From contig JAHLJT010003656.1 in NCBI GenBank assembly GCA_031308135.1, positions 76,992,698-77,056,697 on the forward strand: a stretch of DNA of 64,000 nt. The letters are read 5' to 3'. Origin of the DNA: Acheta domesticus (lineage: Eukaryota; Arthropoda; Insecta; Orthoptera; Gryllidae). The translations under genes were made by a program, and so were the position numbers. Of this stretch, positions 42,841 to 54,179 are shown piece by piece. The notes under the pieces were generated by a model. That model worked only from the letters and a program-made list of their open reading frames with translations, was not told the DNA's origin and did not search any database. Numbering within the stretch: the first letter of the stretch is position 1; each line of letters opens with the position of its first letter.

Positions 42841-44665
42841 TAAGGCCTTGAGAAACAGGGCACGAATATTTTTAATTGAATTTTGAAATTTGAATGAATT
42901 GGTGATTTTGAGGCGGTGAATTATTGTGAAATGTGCACAAAATATCGACGAATTTTCATTATTATTCTCAATCGATTTTCGAGCAACATAAAATATGCAG
43001 AGCCAATGCAAAATTGAAAATTCATCTAAAACGTACTTCTTGTTTGTTTGGTATATATTGACACTCGTTGCTTTAATCCTGAAAACTGATCCTGAAACTA
43101 ATAATGAAATAAAATTGCCAGAAAATAACTTAGAAATTATGTTTCTATCTAACATTTCTAATCCAAGAAAATGTTATTTATTAGTTGTTTTTAGGAGTTT
43201 CGTATTTGGGAGCTCTGAAACAGAAACTGGTTCATCTTTGTATTTTACTCCTCTAATTATTTACACAGTCACTCCATTAGCTTTGAATGTTGACCCATTA
43301 GGAGTGTCAATTTGCATCGTCTACTCCATTTACAGATATAACGGTCGCTGTCCTGTAAATAAGAAAATCAAATTCAGAGCTTCGAGAAAGTAATCCCTGT
43401 CAGCGCATGATACGAGTACTGTAAGTATCGTGTTCTCAGCAATAATCGAATATTTTTTCTTCTACATAGATTACCGTGTAGTTATTATCGAACATCTTTA
43501 CTTGAAACTGCATTAAAGACGCTCTGTATTACCTTCGAATATAGGGGTATTCGAACAATCTGCTGGTTTTGTGCGGAGTGCGGCGTTCACTTGTTCGGAA
43601 ATATTTTAAAGGTGGCAAAAAGACTATTTTCAACGATGACCAACCAAAAATATTCTTTCTTTCCGCAGTAGATATAGCACAACGCCTAGGTAATAACTGG
43701 GACAATAAGCAACACTTTGATAAATACATCTTATTTTGAACAAAAAGCACATCATAAACAATGTCTATGATTTTCAATTTCCTAACAAATTTAAACTACA
43801 AACAAATAACGAAAAATCATCGCTGGGCCTCTGTAACACCCTTGGTAACGCTAGATTTAGAAATAATAATTCCAATGATGCTTTAAACAATTACGTAAAA
43901 GAGAGATTTTAATATCAACAACCATTTCAGGACATTTTAGGTTCTGTTAAATGTTTTCAGTGCAGCGCAAAATAAAGAAAACATAAAAATCTAGGAAAGT
44001 TTCGGCTGCAAGCAAAACTCGAATCAGAAATCCCTCAAAATAAAACACGAACTTTCCATCACGTTACAAGAAAATTTGAAAAATTTTCGCCCTCGCCCGA
44101 AGCGCGGCAGGAACGGCGATATTTTCTTCCTTCGGTGCTCCGAGTTGACAATATTCCGAAGAGCTGTGTTCTTTCTTCGAGAAGAAAATTGTTTCATTTC
44201 CCAAAAGACGACGGCAGATCCAGCGGAGGAACGTGCCTGGCATTCTGCGCCGGCCCCGTGTGCCCTCGCCCACCCCCCTCCCACCCCCACCACCCACTTG
44301 GCCCGCTGCGCGCACACTGAACCGAAATGGACCGACAGGCGGACACAGCAAACATATCAAAGGGTAAGATCATGACATAAGTATCAAGGTGTAGTGATGT
44401 ACATGATGAAGCCATGATATTTATGGCATTAGGACGATAGAGAAGAAATTGTTAATTAGTAAAGAATATTCAGTGTAGAAAAATATAGTTTTTGAATGTG
44501 TGTTCGTTATTTTATTATAATATAAAAGTTGTATATTGTTTCTTGTTAATATAACACAAATCTAGATAGGCCGAAACAGCTTTTCAATTAAACGATAAAT
44601 GCCAGTGTATCATGTTTTTCTTTGTATTCCTGTTTATGCCTTTGCACCATTCGGTGCCTCTAGAC
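42841..44665. other. No gene recognised; one 132-codon frame
   Basis: The frame at 42995-43393 (+) is AT-rich, with two or three hydrophobic stretches, but matches no family and lacks promoter or splice support. 44070-44330 is CpG-rich with overlapping frames on both strands. Neither is called a gene. Confidence 0.4.
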
Positions 44666-44883
44666 CATTGGTGTCAAGGTCTTCTACTAGTAGCCCTAGC
44701 ACCGTAGCATACCATGAGCTTCTCTGTGCAACTAGCGTCAGGAAGGGAACTATTAAGAGTAGTAGTAACCCCGCCGTTTTACAATAGGGATGGCGTTGTC
44801 TGGGGGTGGGGTGATGAACTGCGTGGAGGGGCGAATTTGTCGTGGTACTCGTGCCACTCGTGGCATCGACCTTGAAAACACTG
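44666..44883. mobile_element. hAT-type MITE, copy 2 (218 bp)
   Basis: Same sequence as 10862-11074. Left end cattggtgtcaaggtc, right end inverse cagtgttttcaaggtc. Flanks ctctagac (44658-44665) and ctctggac (44884-44891) are an 8-bp duplication with one difference. Shared body words: 'aggtcttctact', 'aaccccgccgttttacaata', 'gggatggcgt'. Confidence 0.85.
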
Positions 44884-44891
44884 CTCTGGAC

Positions 44892-45579
44892 CAATGATCG
44901 CCAAACGGTCGTTCGCGAGCTACTAGTAGCTCGCGGGACAATTTTCGATAGATCGCGGTCATGCTCAAGATTGGCTAACCTGGGCTTGTTCTACAGAGCT
45001 TGGACAGATGCCTCGCGAAAAGTTTCTTGCTTACCCATTGTCACCGAGCTAGATTTGTGTAACGATAGCGAGTTCAACAAGAAAACAAAAGACACCGCTT
45101 TCATTCGGAAATTATTCTTACATTTATAATTTGTTACTAACTGTATTTCAATTTCTTTGGAATGAGCAATTCTATTTCGATTTATTTTACTAATATACAG
45201 TTTTATAAAAATTTGCAAAACGGACAAAATATGCAGACCCTACAACATGAGGACGACACTACTGCTACATTTCTGAACCTTCTTTTCCATCTAAATTTAT
45301 TTGCTTGTGCCAGTAAATACATATAAATACAAGGAGAACGAAATTATAGATTTAATGATGCAATTAATAAATACATTTTGTGTTATGTTGTAACTATTGC
45401 TGGGTTGTCAGTATGCTTGGAGAGTCATTTGCATTATTGTCCCGAAATTGGATGAAAGAGAAAAAGAAGGAATTGACCATATTTACGAAAATAAACTGTT
45501 TTGTTACTAGAGGGGCTCCTTCAAAATTTTCAAGGGAGAATATTGCTCTTCCTCCATACACGCTATTCACACAAGCATT
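44892..45579. other. No gene recognised
   Basis: Mixed to AT-rich DNA with no supported features. Confidence 0.5.
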
Positions 45580-45665
45580 CCCGAGTCGTGATTCGAACCA
45601 GCGACCGTTCGAATCGAGACTACTCATGCACGTTCGCCTTGCTAATGCGAATTCGACTACATAGG
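45580..45665 (-). repeat. tRNA-like SINE head, minus strand
   Basis: On the minus strand 'gtcgctggttcgaatcacga' gives a perfect B box, and 'tagtcgaattcgcattagca' takes the place of the D-arm. It does not make a complete cloverleaf, so a SINE head is likelier than a tRNA gene. Confidence 0.5.
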
Positions 45666-45952
45666 TTGATCATTATGCATTGGTGTTTGATGCACATTTA
45701 ATTAACAATGTTTACAAAACTTCTTAAAAAAGCACTAGAAACCTTCCGCGTAATAATGATCGGGCATATTTACAAACATCATACTCGTCCACCACATTGC
45801 CTTACACTTTTTGAATAAATTTGACTGGCTATAAATCATTGGCGTTTCTTTCAAAAGCTGAACAATAAAAAATTACAGAATTCATCTTTTATAAAAAAAA
45901 ATTGATTTGAAATAAAAAAATTGAAAAATATGATTATCTTCCGAAAGTTCGA

Positions 45953-46546
45953 CCGGGAGAAATGGCTCAGTGCATCAACTGATGTCACTGCAGTTCCTCT
46001 GACTGAGAGGCCCTAAGGTTCGAGTCCCGACGGCGCGGCAGGATTTTCGACACTAGCTTGTCAGCTAGGTCGAATTCAGTCGCTTTCTGGAGGAGAATTC
46101 TAGCGGCCGGCTGCTCTTATCGGTAGTTTTCCGTGGTTTCTCCGATCAACACCAGGCGAATGCCGGAGCAGTACCCTAACAAACGGGCCACGGACCGCGC
46201 GCGATATTTCCTTCCTCTTCTTTGTCCTATCCTCTCCCCTTACACACACACACACACACACACACATGCTGTACACTACCACACGTGCCGGGAGACCAGT
46301 CGGGAGCTGAGAGCTTGTCACAGCTGGGGCGGTGCCCCGCTGGCAAGTCGGCGCCCGAGCTGGTGATCCGGCAAGTCCCGCAGGTGGGCTATGCTCCTCT
46401 AGTTGAAGAAAACCCCACCAGTCGAAGGGAGATTGGCGCCCGATCTCGCCATCCACCGCCACCTCCTGATGAAAAAACTCGCAATACACTTACGGGACCA
46501 ATTACCTCTGTAGTTGACGCGCCCGGAATGACGGACAATCAATCAA
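45953..46546 (+). repeat. Long tRNA-derived SINE, best full-length copy (594 bp)
   Basis: A box tggctcagtg (45963-45972), B box ggttcgagtcc (46017-46027), body, and tail acaatcaatcaa. It is flanked by an exact 12-base target-site duplication, ccgaaagttcga, at 45941-45952 and 46547-46558, which fixes both ends. A (CA)n run lies inside at about 46243-46266. Confidence 0.95.
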
Positions 46547-46597
46547 CCGAAAGTTCGAGCCTGTTTTCCGGCTGGAATGACTTTGGGACAACATTCA

Positions 46598-47275
46598 TTA
46601 TCGCTGAAGGGTCTCTGATTTGAGGATCATAGGGTGAGAGTCCCGACGGTGGTAGATTTTCCACACTACCTATTGTGTGTAGCTAAGTCGCATTCAGTCA
46701 CTACCTGGAGGAGAATTATAGCTCCCGACTGTGTTCATCGATTGATTGATTATTTTGTTTCCGGGAGAGCCAACTGACTACGGTCAATGGTCTCGTAATG
46801 TAGCGTAAATGTTTATCACGGGAGGTAGTAATGTTCTTTCCTCATACACGGCGGCTTGCGGGGTATTCCCCATCCACACCCATCTCACCAGCAGAGCACT
46901 GCCCCAGAGGGTGCAAGTTCTAACCTCCCTACTGCTTCCCTCCAAGTGTGGTAAAACAGCTCAAGTAAGGGGTGAGGATAGGACAAGGAAGAGGAAGCAA
47001 AGGTTGCGCGACGCCCCTAGCTCGTTTGTTAGGGTACTGCTCTAGCATTCGCCTAGTGTTGACCTGCGAAACCGCGGAAAACTACCGATCAGAGCAGCTC
47101 GCCGCTACAATTCTTTTCCAGACATCAGACGAATTCGTCCTAGCTATGGCGCTAGAATGACACTAACGGGACTCGATCCCTAGGACCTCCCGGTCAGAGG
47201 CACTGCAGTGGCTTCGGTTGATTTTCTGAGCCACCTCACCCTGTGCTTTGATCGATAATTTTCCGTGGCTTCTAT
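46598..47275 (+). repeat. SINE copy (5' part) split by a second SINE
   Basis: Two pieces, 46598-46742 and 47241-47275, belong to one + strand copy: the first ends inside the 'ctgctctgatcg' block and the second resumes with 'ctttgatcgataattttccg'. The join is duplicated (ctgtgttcatcgat / ctgtgctttgatcgat), as expected for a target-site duplication made by the inserted minus-strand SINE. Confidence 0.8.
46743..47240 (-). repeat. Long tRNA-derived SINE, full copy nested in another
   Basis: Minus strand: head 'ggtgaggtggctcagaaaat' at 47240, B box 'agggatcgagtccc', the body, and tail (ATCA)n ending at 46743. It lies inside the + strand copy described at 46598-47275. Confidence 0.9.
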
Positions 47276-47989
47276 TATTAACTGCATTTTTGAAAAACAA
47301 ACAATATTTAATAAGTGATTGCATATCCACGGGTATCTGTCACCCCCCTGACCTGTAGTCAGCACTAAATATTACACATTACCGTGTCGTCTTAATGCAG
47401 GAAACATGTGAAACTTCCTGTGCCAACCCCAAAAAATATAAAAACTATAATAAAACCCAAAGATAATTGTGAAGAACATTATAATGTTCTTCGCAAGTGC
47501 ATTGATAATCTAGTTGATGTCGTAATATACGATCAAACACTCGAAATTTCACAAAAATCATAACCAACTGTCGAGAAACCAACTTCACTTGCTGCTCGTA
47601 AGACAATCATCTCATATTAATTAACACGAAAATACAACACTAGAACGTCTAACGTACCCTCCAAAATAATATTTAACACCTTAATTGCAACAAACACTAT
47701 CACAATCACCCCCCACCATGGATTACGGGAAACAGTTTCTTCACATTAGAATTACATAGTTTCGTAGCAATCGGACATGAATCTAAAGTCTCCTCGACTC
47801 GAAACAATTTTCACCAACTGGCGAGAAAAAGTACAATAAAGTTTCACACATCGCATGGCCCTCACATTCCCTCGATTTTTAAAGTCCTCAAAATTGTAAT
47901 AAAGTTTCGTCTTTTCATAAGTTCATTCTTGTATTCGACTTCAATAATTCCGGCGACGTAATAACAAATCAATCCTCCTGTAAGTACTT
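47276..47989. other. No gene recognised
   Basis: AT-rich DNA, no supported features. Confidence 0.5.
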
Positions 47990-48400
47990 ATCGTCGAAGC
48001 GTTGCTCAGTGTCCTCCCCCGCGATGCCAACCAGGACCCTGCAACTCTCCATCAAAACCGGGGACAAAGCTCGAGGGTGCTACTGTAGGAAGCGCTAGTG
48101 TCGCCGGGTACAGGCTCGCCAACATCGGCACCTAAAAATTGTGGGATATACGAAAAATTTCTTCTAAATGTTCAATTATTCAAAATATATACATATAAGA
48201 AACCACTGAAGAAAGCGCGAACATCGACGCTATCTTTTATAGCATTACGCGCCTGCTTGAACGTAATGCGAACCTACGTAGCAGCCACACACGTTTGAAG
48301 TATCGTTGGCAGTAGTTCGTATTTTAGCTCCGGTAAGAAGGTGCTGCTGGAGGCCACTGTAATGGTCTCCACCACGTTATATGGGAGTTGAAGGGCCCTG
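47990..48400 (-). repeat. Repeat family R6, copy 1
   Basis: The reverse complement matches 49200-49500 and 49900-50280: 'gctgccaacgatacttc', 'cgcaagacgcaagcaggcgc' equivalents, 'agcgtcgatgttc', 'ggtttcttat', 'tttgtccccggttttg' and 'ggagagttgcaaggcc'. With the next copy it forms a head-to-head palindrome centred near 48410. Confidence 0.8.
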
Positions 48401-48429
48401 ATGCCAACCTCGGAACCAGCTGTGCCGGC

Positions 48430-49560
48430 CGCTCACGTCCAGGAAAGTGTCCGCCATCTGGCGCAGCTCGATGTCCTCCTCCGCCGCGATGCCAACCAGG
48501 GCCTTTTAACCCCCATATACCATGGTGGAGACCATTACAATGGCGCGCTCCCCTGCAACACCTTCTTACAGGAAACTAAAATACGAATGGCTGCCAACGA
48601 TACTTATTTTTATTTATTTATTTGTCAAAAAAACAGTAAAAACTGTATATGACGTGTGGGGAAAGAGATTCATCTGCGCACACTTTCTTGAGGACCAAAA
48701 TTTAAAAAAAACGAAAATAGAAAACGAAAAAATGAATTTAGAAAATAATTATTTTAGAAAAATAAAAATATTTGAAAAATGTTCCCGAGTTATAGAAAAT
48801 CAATTTCAACGGTAAATGAACTACAAGCAAAAGAAGTGCGCAACAAAACGTGCGCACAGTGAAGCTACATTTACGTCCAGAAGCAAAACAAGGGGCCATC
48901 TCAGCATTTGCTCAATGGATCAGGGAAACTGGACAAAAACCTGATAGACATGGGAGTCATTGACCCGGAAGCTGACTTACATTACTTGTTACAGGCGTAT
49001 TAAATATTTTTTAAAATATATACAATGCAAACGTAAACTAATTCATTATATATCTTTGTTTTGTAACAATAAATATTATTTTTCTTTTTCACGCTCAGTA
49101 TAGTCTCTAATTGTATAGAAACAGTTGTATTGTATTGTAGTTGTAGTAGTAGTGTAGTTGTATTGTATTGTATTTTATTGTATTGTATAGAAACAATTGT
49201 AGACTTCAAACTTGCGTGGCTGCTGCGTAGGTTCGCAAGACGCAAGCAGGCGCGTAACGTTACAAAAGATTGCGTCGATGTTCGCGCTTTCTTAAGCGGT
49301 TTCTATGTGTATATATTATGAATAATTGAACATTTAGAAGCCACTTTTCGTATTTCTCACAAATTAGCCAATTTTATGTGCGGAAGTTGGCGATCGTAAC
49401 CTGGAGCTGTTCTCGGCTACACTAGTGCCTCCTGCAGTAGCACCCTCAAGCTTTGTCCCCGGTTTTGGTGGAGAGTTGCAAGGCCATGATGCCAATCTCC
49501 AAACCAGCGACACTGGTCGCTCGCATCGTGGAAAGCGTCCGCTATCAGGCGCGCCGCTTT
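48430..49560 (+). repeat. Repeat family R6, copy 2, split by (TTTA)-tailed repeat
   Basis: Outer parts 48430-48603 and 49200-49560 are continuous R6 sequence by comparison with the unsplit third copy; the middle is repeat copy D. Confidence 0.82.
48604..49199 (-). repeat. (TTTA)-tailed repeat family, copy D, inserted in R6
   Basis: 'tttttatttatttatttgtc' at the left, family blocks 'acgtccagaagcaaaacaag' and 'ggccatctcagcatttgctc', ending after 'gtatagaaacagttg' with a (GTATT)n-like stretch (49129-49190). The R6 copy at 49840-50280 supplies the empty site ('gccaacgatacttcc'). Confidence 0.85.
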
Positions 49561-49839
49561 TGGCCTCAAGTCCAAGGCCCGGGCTGGCGATGACAGCGCC
49601 GGCTGCTACACATCACGGCTGCTGGTATCTACCGCTCGCCTCCACTGACAGTCCAATCACCAGAAACTTTTCGTATTCGTTCCACTCACACCGGAGTCGG
49701 TTTTTTATTCTTACGATCCAATCATTTGCAAAACATCGTCATTACTTTAACTGAGCTTTAACAGTTTCAAAATGTCTCACTTCAGCAATCATACCATCTG
49801 TACATGACCTCCGCGTGCACTACCACGCCAATACAACTC
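49561..49839. other. Spacer between R6 copies 2 and 3
   Basis: Mixed DNA, partly R6-like at its left edge; no gene. Confidence 0.4.
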
Positions 49840-50290
49840 TCACCGAAAACTTCCCTATCTCATTCGCCGCCTGGCATACCCAGGGCCTGTTAACTCCCAT
49901 ATAACGTGGTGGAGATCATTATAGTGGCGCGCTCTCCTGCAGCACTAAAATATGAACTGGAACTAAAATACGAACTGCTGCCAACGATACTTCCAACTTG
50001 GGTGTCTGCTGCGTAGTTTTGCGAGACGCAAGCAGGCGCGAAATGTTACAAAAATTAGCGTCGATGTTCCCACTTTCTTCAGCGGTTTCTTATACGTTTA
50101 TATTATGAATACATTTAGAAGACACTTTTCGTATTTTTCAGAAATCAGCCAATTTTTATGTGCGAAAGTTGGCGAATCTAACCTGCAGCTGTTCCCGGCG
50201 CCACTAGCTCCTCCTTCAGTAGGACCCACAAGATTTGTCTCCGATTTTGATGGAGAGTTGCAAGGCCCCGTCTCAACCACCGTCTACCGT
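49840..50290 (+). repeat. Repeat family R6, copy 3 (unsplit)
   Basis: Contains 'cccatataacgtggtggaga', 'gctgccaacgatacttcc', 'gagacgcaagcaggcgcg', 'gcgtcgatgttcc', 'ttcagcggtttctta', 'gcgaaagttggcga' and 'ggagagttgcaaggcc' in unbroken order. Confidence 0.85.
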
Positions 50291-50384
50291 CCGACTGTCC
50301 TCAACTTTCTGCCCCCCTCCCCTTCCAGGTGATCTCCCGAGCTGACATCCGCCGCTTATCATAGCTCCGTGATCATGGAGAAAT

Positions 50385-50455
50385 GTATTGCCTAGGCGCG
50401 CGGATTTCGAACCCGCGATTCGGTATGACCGTCGCCCACGGCATCTTGTGTACAT
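50385..50455 (-). repeat. tRNA-like fragment, minus strand
   Basis: On the minus strand 'tcgcgggttcgaaatccgcg' forms a perfect 5-bp stem around a B box. The remainder does not complete a cloverleaf; probably a SINE head. Confidence 0.45.
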
Positions 50456-51114
50456 GGACGGGGCATTATAATATAATAACCCTTACAGAAACACTCTCGA
50501 GTTGGACATATATGCTAACGTCCATCTGAGGTTCCTTAATATTCGACCAATTCAATTCAATTCTACCAATTTACTTCTTTCGATCTTCTTCGTCTTGGAG
50601 TTACTCACTTGGAATGAGTTTTATTCAAATTCTAGGATGTCGAAAATGCTCTCACAAGTAAACTTTTCTCCACGGCAAAACATTGCACCTACATTATGCT
50701 GAAAGTCTTCTAAGGATTCAGCTTTTGATACACACGCAGGCCACAAATACGGTAATGAAGTCCTGTTCTTTTTCAGGGAGACATATTTACTTCCAAACAA
50801 CTCAAATGAAAAATTTGAGATTAGATGATAACGCTGAAACTCGCCAAAAGCAAAGTGAACAATATCATCTTAACGCTCTTAAGTGCGTAAGCTGCAAAGT
50901 GCAAGCTGCAAGGCGATGAAAACGAAAGTGCAGATACGTATTGACTGACAATCTTTCACTTTCTCGCTAAGGAATAGAGAGAAAATTTTGTAATGCTGCG
51001 CGAATTTTCGACAGAAAAGCTCTTATTATAGGGTCCTGGTAACGAAAATGTGGATAAATCCAGTTGCTTAATTTTGAAAAAATCCTCTAACACGTGGTAT
51101 AGCCAGAATCCGTG
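50456..51114. other. No gene recognised
   Basis: AT-rich DNA without supported features. Confidence 0.5.
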
Positions 51115-51610
51115 TTTTGTGGGACCTTGATATCGAAAAATCAAATAACGGCAAAACGTCTGTCCGTCTGTCTGTGAACAACGCTACCAGCTACACCGTT
51201 CAGTCGATTTTCTCCAAAATTGATTTTCCTCAGCCAATATGGCTGATGTCACGGCTTTTGAATTTGAAATCGATATTTTTATTTTGGGAGGTACTTTACA
51301 TGAATCCTCTGGGACATTTTCAAAAAAATGGCTCCATCGTTTTTGATTAAATTTTGTTCTTGGATAGTGTGAAGGACTTTTAAGAAAATGGACTCATGTT
51401 CGTTGAAAAATCTGATATTTCGAAAATTTAAAAAATTCAAACATTTTTCGGAGTGTTCCTATAACTACAATTATGAAGATAGACCTTTTTCCGTTAATGA
51501 AATCTGTTCCCTTAAGGAAGATCTGAAATCTGTTCCTTCAAGAATAGATTTTAAAATAAGGCCTTGTACAAAATTTTCGAAAATTTGAGTACTTTTCTTG
51601 TAAGTTTGCG
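51115..51610 (-). repeat. Repeat family R3, copy 2, minus strand
   Basis: The reverse complement aligns with 4323-4870 over most of its length: 'actcaaattttcgaaa', 'ctatcttcataattgtagtt', 'aaaagtccttcaca', 'cgatggagccatttttttg', 'aaaatcaattttggagaaa', 'gacggacagacgttttgccg'. Confidence 0.8.
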
Positions 51611-51911
51611 TTAAAATAAGGGCGGAATTTACGTGCTGTTTTAGCACCTCTAATTTCTCGGTCAGTCACGTAAAAACATGGAATATTTTGTTTTGCGCGC
51701 TTGAAAGTGACGCGTAGACTACTGTGATCCTCTGAGTCGTTCTCGGAAGCAGGTCTCGCTGGCGGCCTCTGCCGCTCATCACTGTCCTTCCAGCTCCCTT
51801 CGATCGCCCTACCTCACTTCTAGCCCCAATAGCAAGCATCGCAACCCATTGTATTGCGCGTGACGCTAAGAGCGAAATTTGGTGGGGTTCGACATCTCTA
51901 CTCGGACACAC

Positions 51912-52364
51912 AGGTGACGACAACTGATGTCGCTGCAGTGCCTCTGATCGGGAGATCCTACCGACAGTGAATTCGATTCGAGTACCGACAGTGGCAGGCT
52001 TTTCGATACTAAGTAGATAGCTAAGTCGAATTCAGCCGCTGCAACGCGCTGACTGGAGGAGAATTCTAGCGGCCAGTTGCTCCGATCGATGGTCTTCTGT
52101 GGTTTCTCAAATCAATACCAGGCGAATGTCGGAGCATTTCCCCAAGAAACGGGCTATCTTTCCTTTTTGTCCTGGCTTGGATGGTGTCCCGCTGGTGAGA
52201 GATACCAGGTTTGAGAAAACTCCGCAGCCAACAGGAGGTCGGCGCCAGATCTCGTCATCCAGCTGGGAAATGTCACCGCCATCTTGCGAGAGAAAACACG
52301 TACTGCACTTACGGTAGTAGTGACCTTAGGAGTATGCGCGCCTGGTATCAATTAATCAATCTAC
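51912..52364 (+). repeat. Long tRNA-derived SINE, internally deleted copy
   Basis: Starts just inside the head ('caactgatgtcgctgcagtg'), has a B box split by about 20 extra bases, loses the pyrimidine block between 'cgggctatctttcc' and 'tttttgtcctggct', and ends 'atcaattaatcaatc'. Confidence 0.88.
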
Positions 52365-52556
52365 TTGGACAGCACTAGTGCTTTCATCAATATTCGCCAC
52401 TCTCTTAAGGTAAGTCGTGCAGCTCATGTATCGTTTCCTATTTCTGTAATAAAAGAAAAATTGAACACAATGTCATTAATTTTAATAACTAATAAAGTTC
52501 TTTACAAATAGATCATTCGTAATTTAATATTTATAGAAAGGCAATTTTATCTAATA

Positions 52557-53222
52557 TACGAGGGTTTGGGGCAGAAATCATGGCAACTTTTTTTTTTTTT
52601 TGTGAGAATATGAGTAGGGTTGGAAAATTTCACGTACGTTCTTGGACATTTATCAACGCACAAAAATTGAATTTATCATATTTATTAAGGCGTTTGAAAT
52701 GACCGTAATCGTTTCATGTTAAGGCATTTTAGAGAATACGACTTCACGAATTTGAAAAGAACTACGTAGTCGTTCCAAAGGCCTGATTAGGTAGATTCTC
52801 GATTTCCGCACATCACATTGATCCGCACACTCACAGGTCGTCACGTGCGTTGCTGATCGCTGTTGGCTGCGCATCTTCGCAGAAACTCTCCTGCGCATCT
52901 CGCGGCTGTCCGGTATGTAAGGGTATTATTCCATGAGCTTCCACCAATTCCCTGTGACATTCTCTGGTATTCCTTTCCTGGTGAAAGGCTCTCTTGGAGT
53001 AAGAGCGCTATTGGAAACATGTTACATTCACCTCGCACTGCGGTAGACGGATAACTGATTTCAAGTTGCTCTCAATGCTAATAGAGACACTCGCAGAGCT
53101 ATCTATTGATGTAAACACACCCTACTGCAGCATTTCTTTCAAGATATCAATGAAATTTTGCGATCTGATAATATTTCTTTTAGAAAAAATCGTTGCCATG
53201 ACTTCTGCCCCAACCGTCGTAT
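52557..53222. mobile_element. mariner-like MITE (about 660 bp)
   Basis: Left end tacgagggtttggggcagaa; the reverse complement of the right end reads tacgacggttggggcagaag. Both continue 'tcatggcaac', giving ~28-bp inverted ends with TA at the boundaries. The interior lacks a recognisable transposase. Confidence 0.85.
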
Positions 53223-53252
53223 AAAATAAAGTATATCAAAATGTGTGTAGGT

Positions 53253-53659
53253 TAAGGTCCGATTAAATGAAGAAGGTGATTGACAGTTCTGTGTGACGTC
53301 AGGACGCCTCTCCCGTTTCCATGGCAGCTGCCAACCAGAGAGACAAAATATGACGTGTCAGGTCGCTCAGTTGCCACTGCCGAACACGGGGAACATTTGA
53401 GCATCGCACAGCGACTTCCCTGCCGCCGCGCCGCCCGCGTTTCTGTGCTGCGCGCCTGTGCTGCGCGCGCAATGTGTACTGTGTTGTGATGAGTTGCGTT
53501 GAGGTTAGGCTTTTGTCGTATTTTTTACACTTTTACACGTATTTTTTGAAGTGTTTGTTTTCGTGTCCTGGTAACACGTGCTCAGTGATTTGCGACCTGG
53601 CAACGTCGCTCCCCTCCACTCACAAATGTCAATCACCTTCTTAATTTAATCGAACCTTA
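53253..53659. mobile_element. MITE with ~40-bp inverted ends and CpG-rich core (407 bp)
   Basis: Left end 'taaggtccgattaaatgaag' and reverse complement of the right end 'taaggttcgattaaattaag' continue as 'aaggtgattgaca'. The core (53380-53480) is strongly CpG-rich ('gccgccgcgccgcccgcg'). It begins about 30 bases after the mariner-like MITE. Confidence 0.82.
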
Positions 53660-54179
53660 GAATTCCGTATTTGGCACCTTGACAATCCAAATGATGCACA
53701 CAAAGTCTTTAAGTCAACGAGAAAGTCGACATACCCAGTACTCGTTAATTAATTAAATATTTAAGAAAATAAATGATATCTTCAATCCTTCAGTGCATTT
53801 TTCTCTCGAGACCTCTTCTCCTGCTCTAGAACATCGGACTTACAATGCTTCAACGAATTAATTTTCTTCCCAACCTAAACCACTGTAACCATTCATCCAC
53901 GAGTCGAGTCGATGCAAGCGGCAAGCTTCCTTCGCCCGAGACGAAACCGCAATAAAATTCGCGCAGCTGCATCTGCTCACAATATGCAGGCAGCAGCTTG
54001 CCCGCAAGTCTCCATCGAAGCCCCCTCCGGTATTGAATATTCAATTTTCATTAAGGGCAGTTTCTTCGGCCCACCGAATCCCTCGGAGGCCACTGGAGGG
54101 GCCACACATCATCCTCGCGGTGGGCGATGCGTCCCCGGGCGGCCGTTGCGAATAAATTCCAGGGCGACCCACGTCGTTC
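53660..54179. other. No gene recognised
   Basis: Unique DNA leading into the GC-rich array; no supported features. Confidence 0.5.

Noticed and set aside
42995..43393. 132-codon frame with hydrophobic stretches, possible membrane protein
   Set aside because: No recognisable family, no poly(A) or promoter context, hydrophobicity explained by T-rich codons.
46243..46266. (CA)n run as an independent microsatellite
   Set aside because: It is an expansion of the A/C-rich block present in every copy of the long SINE, so it is part of that element.
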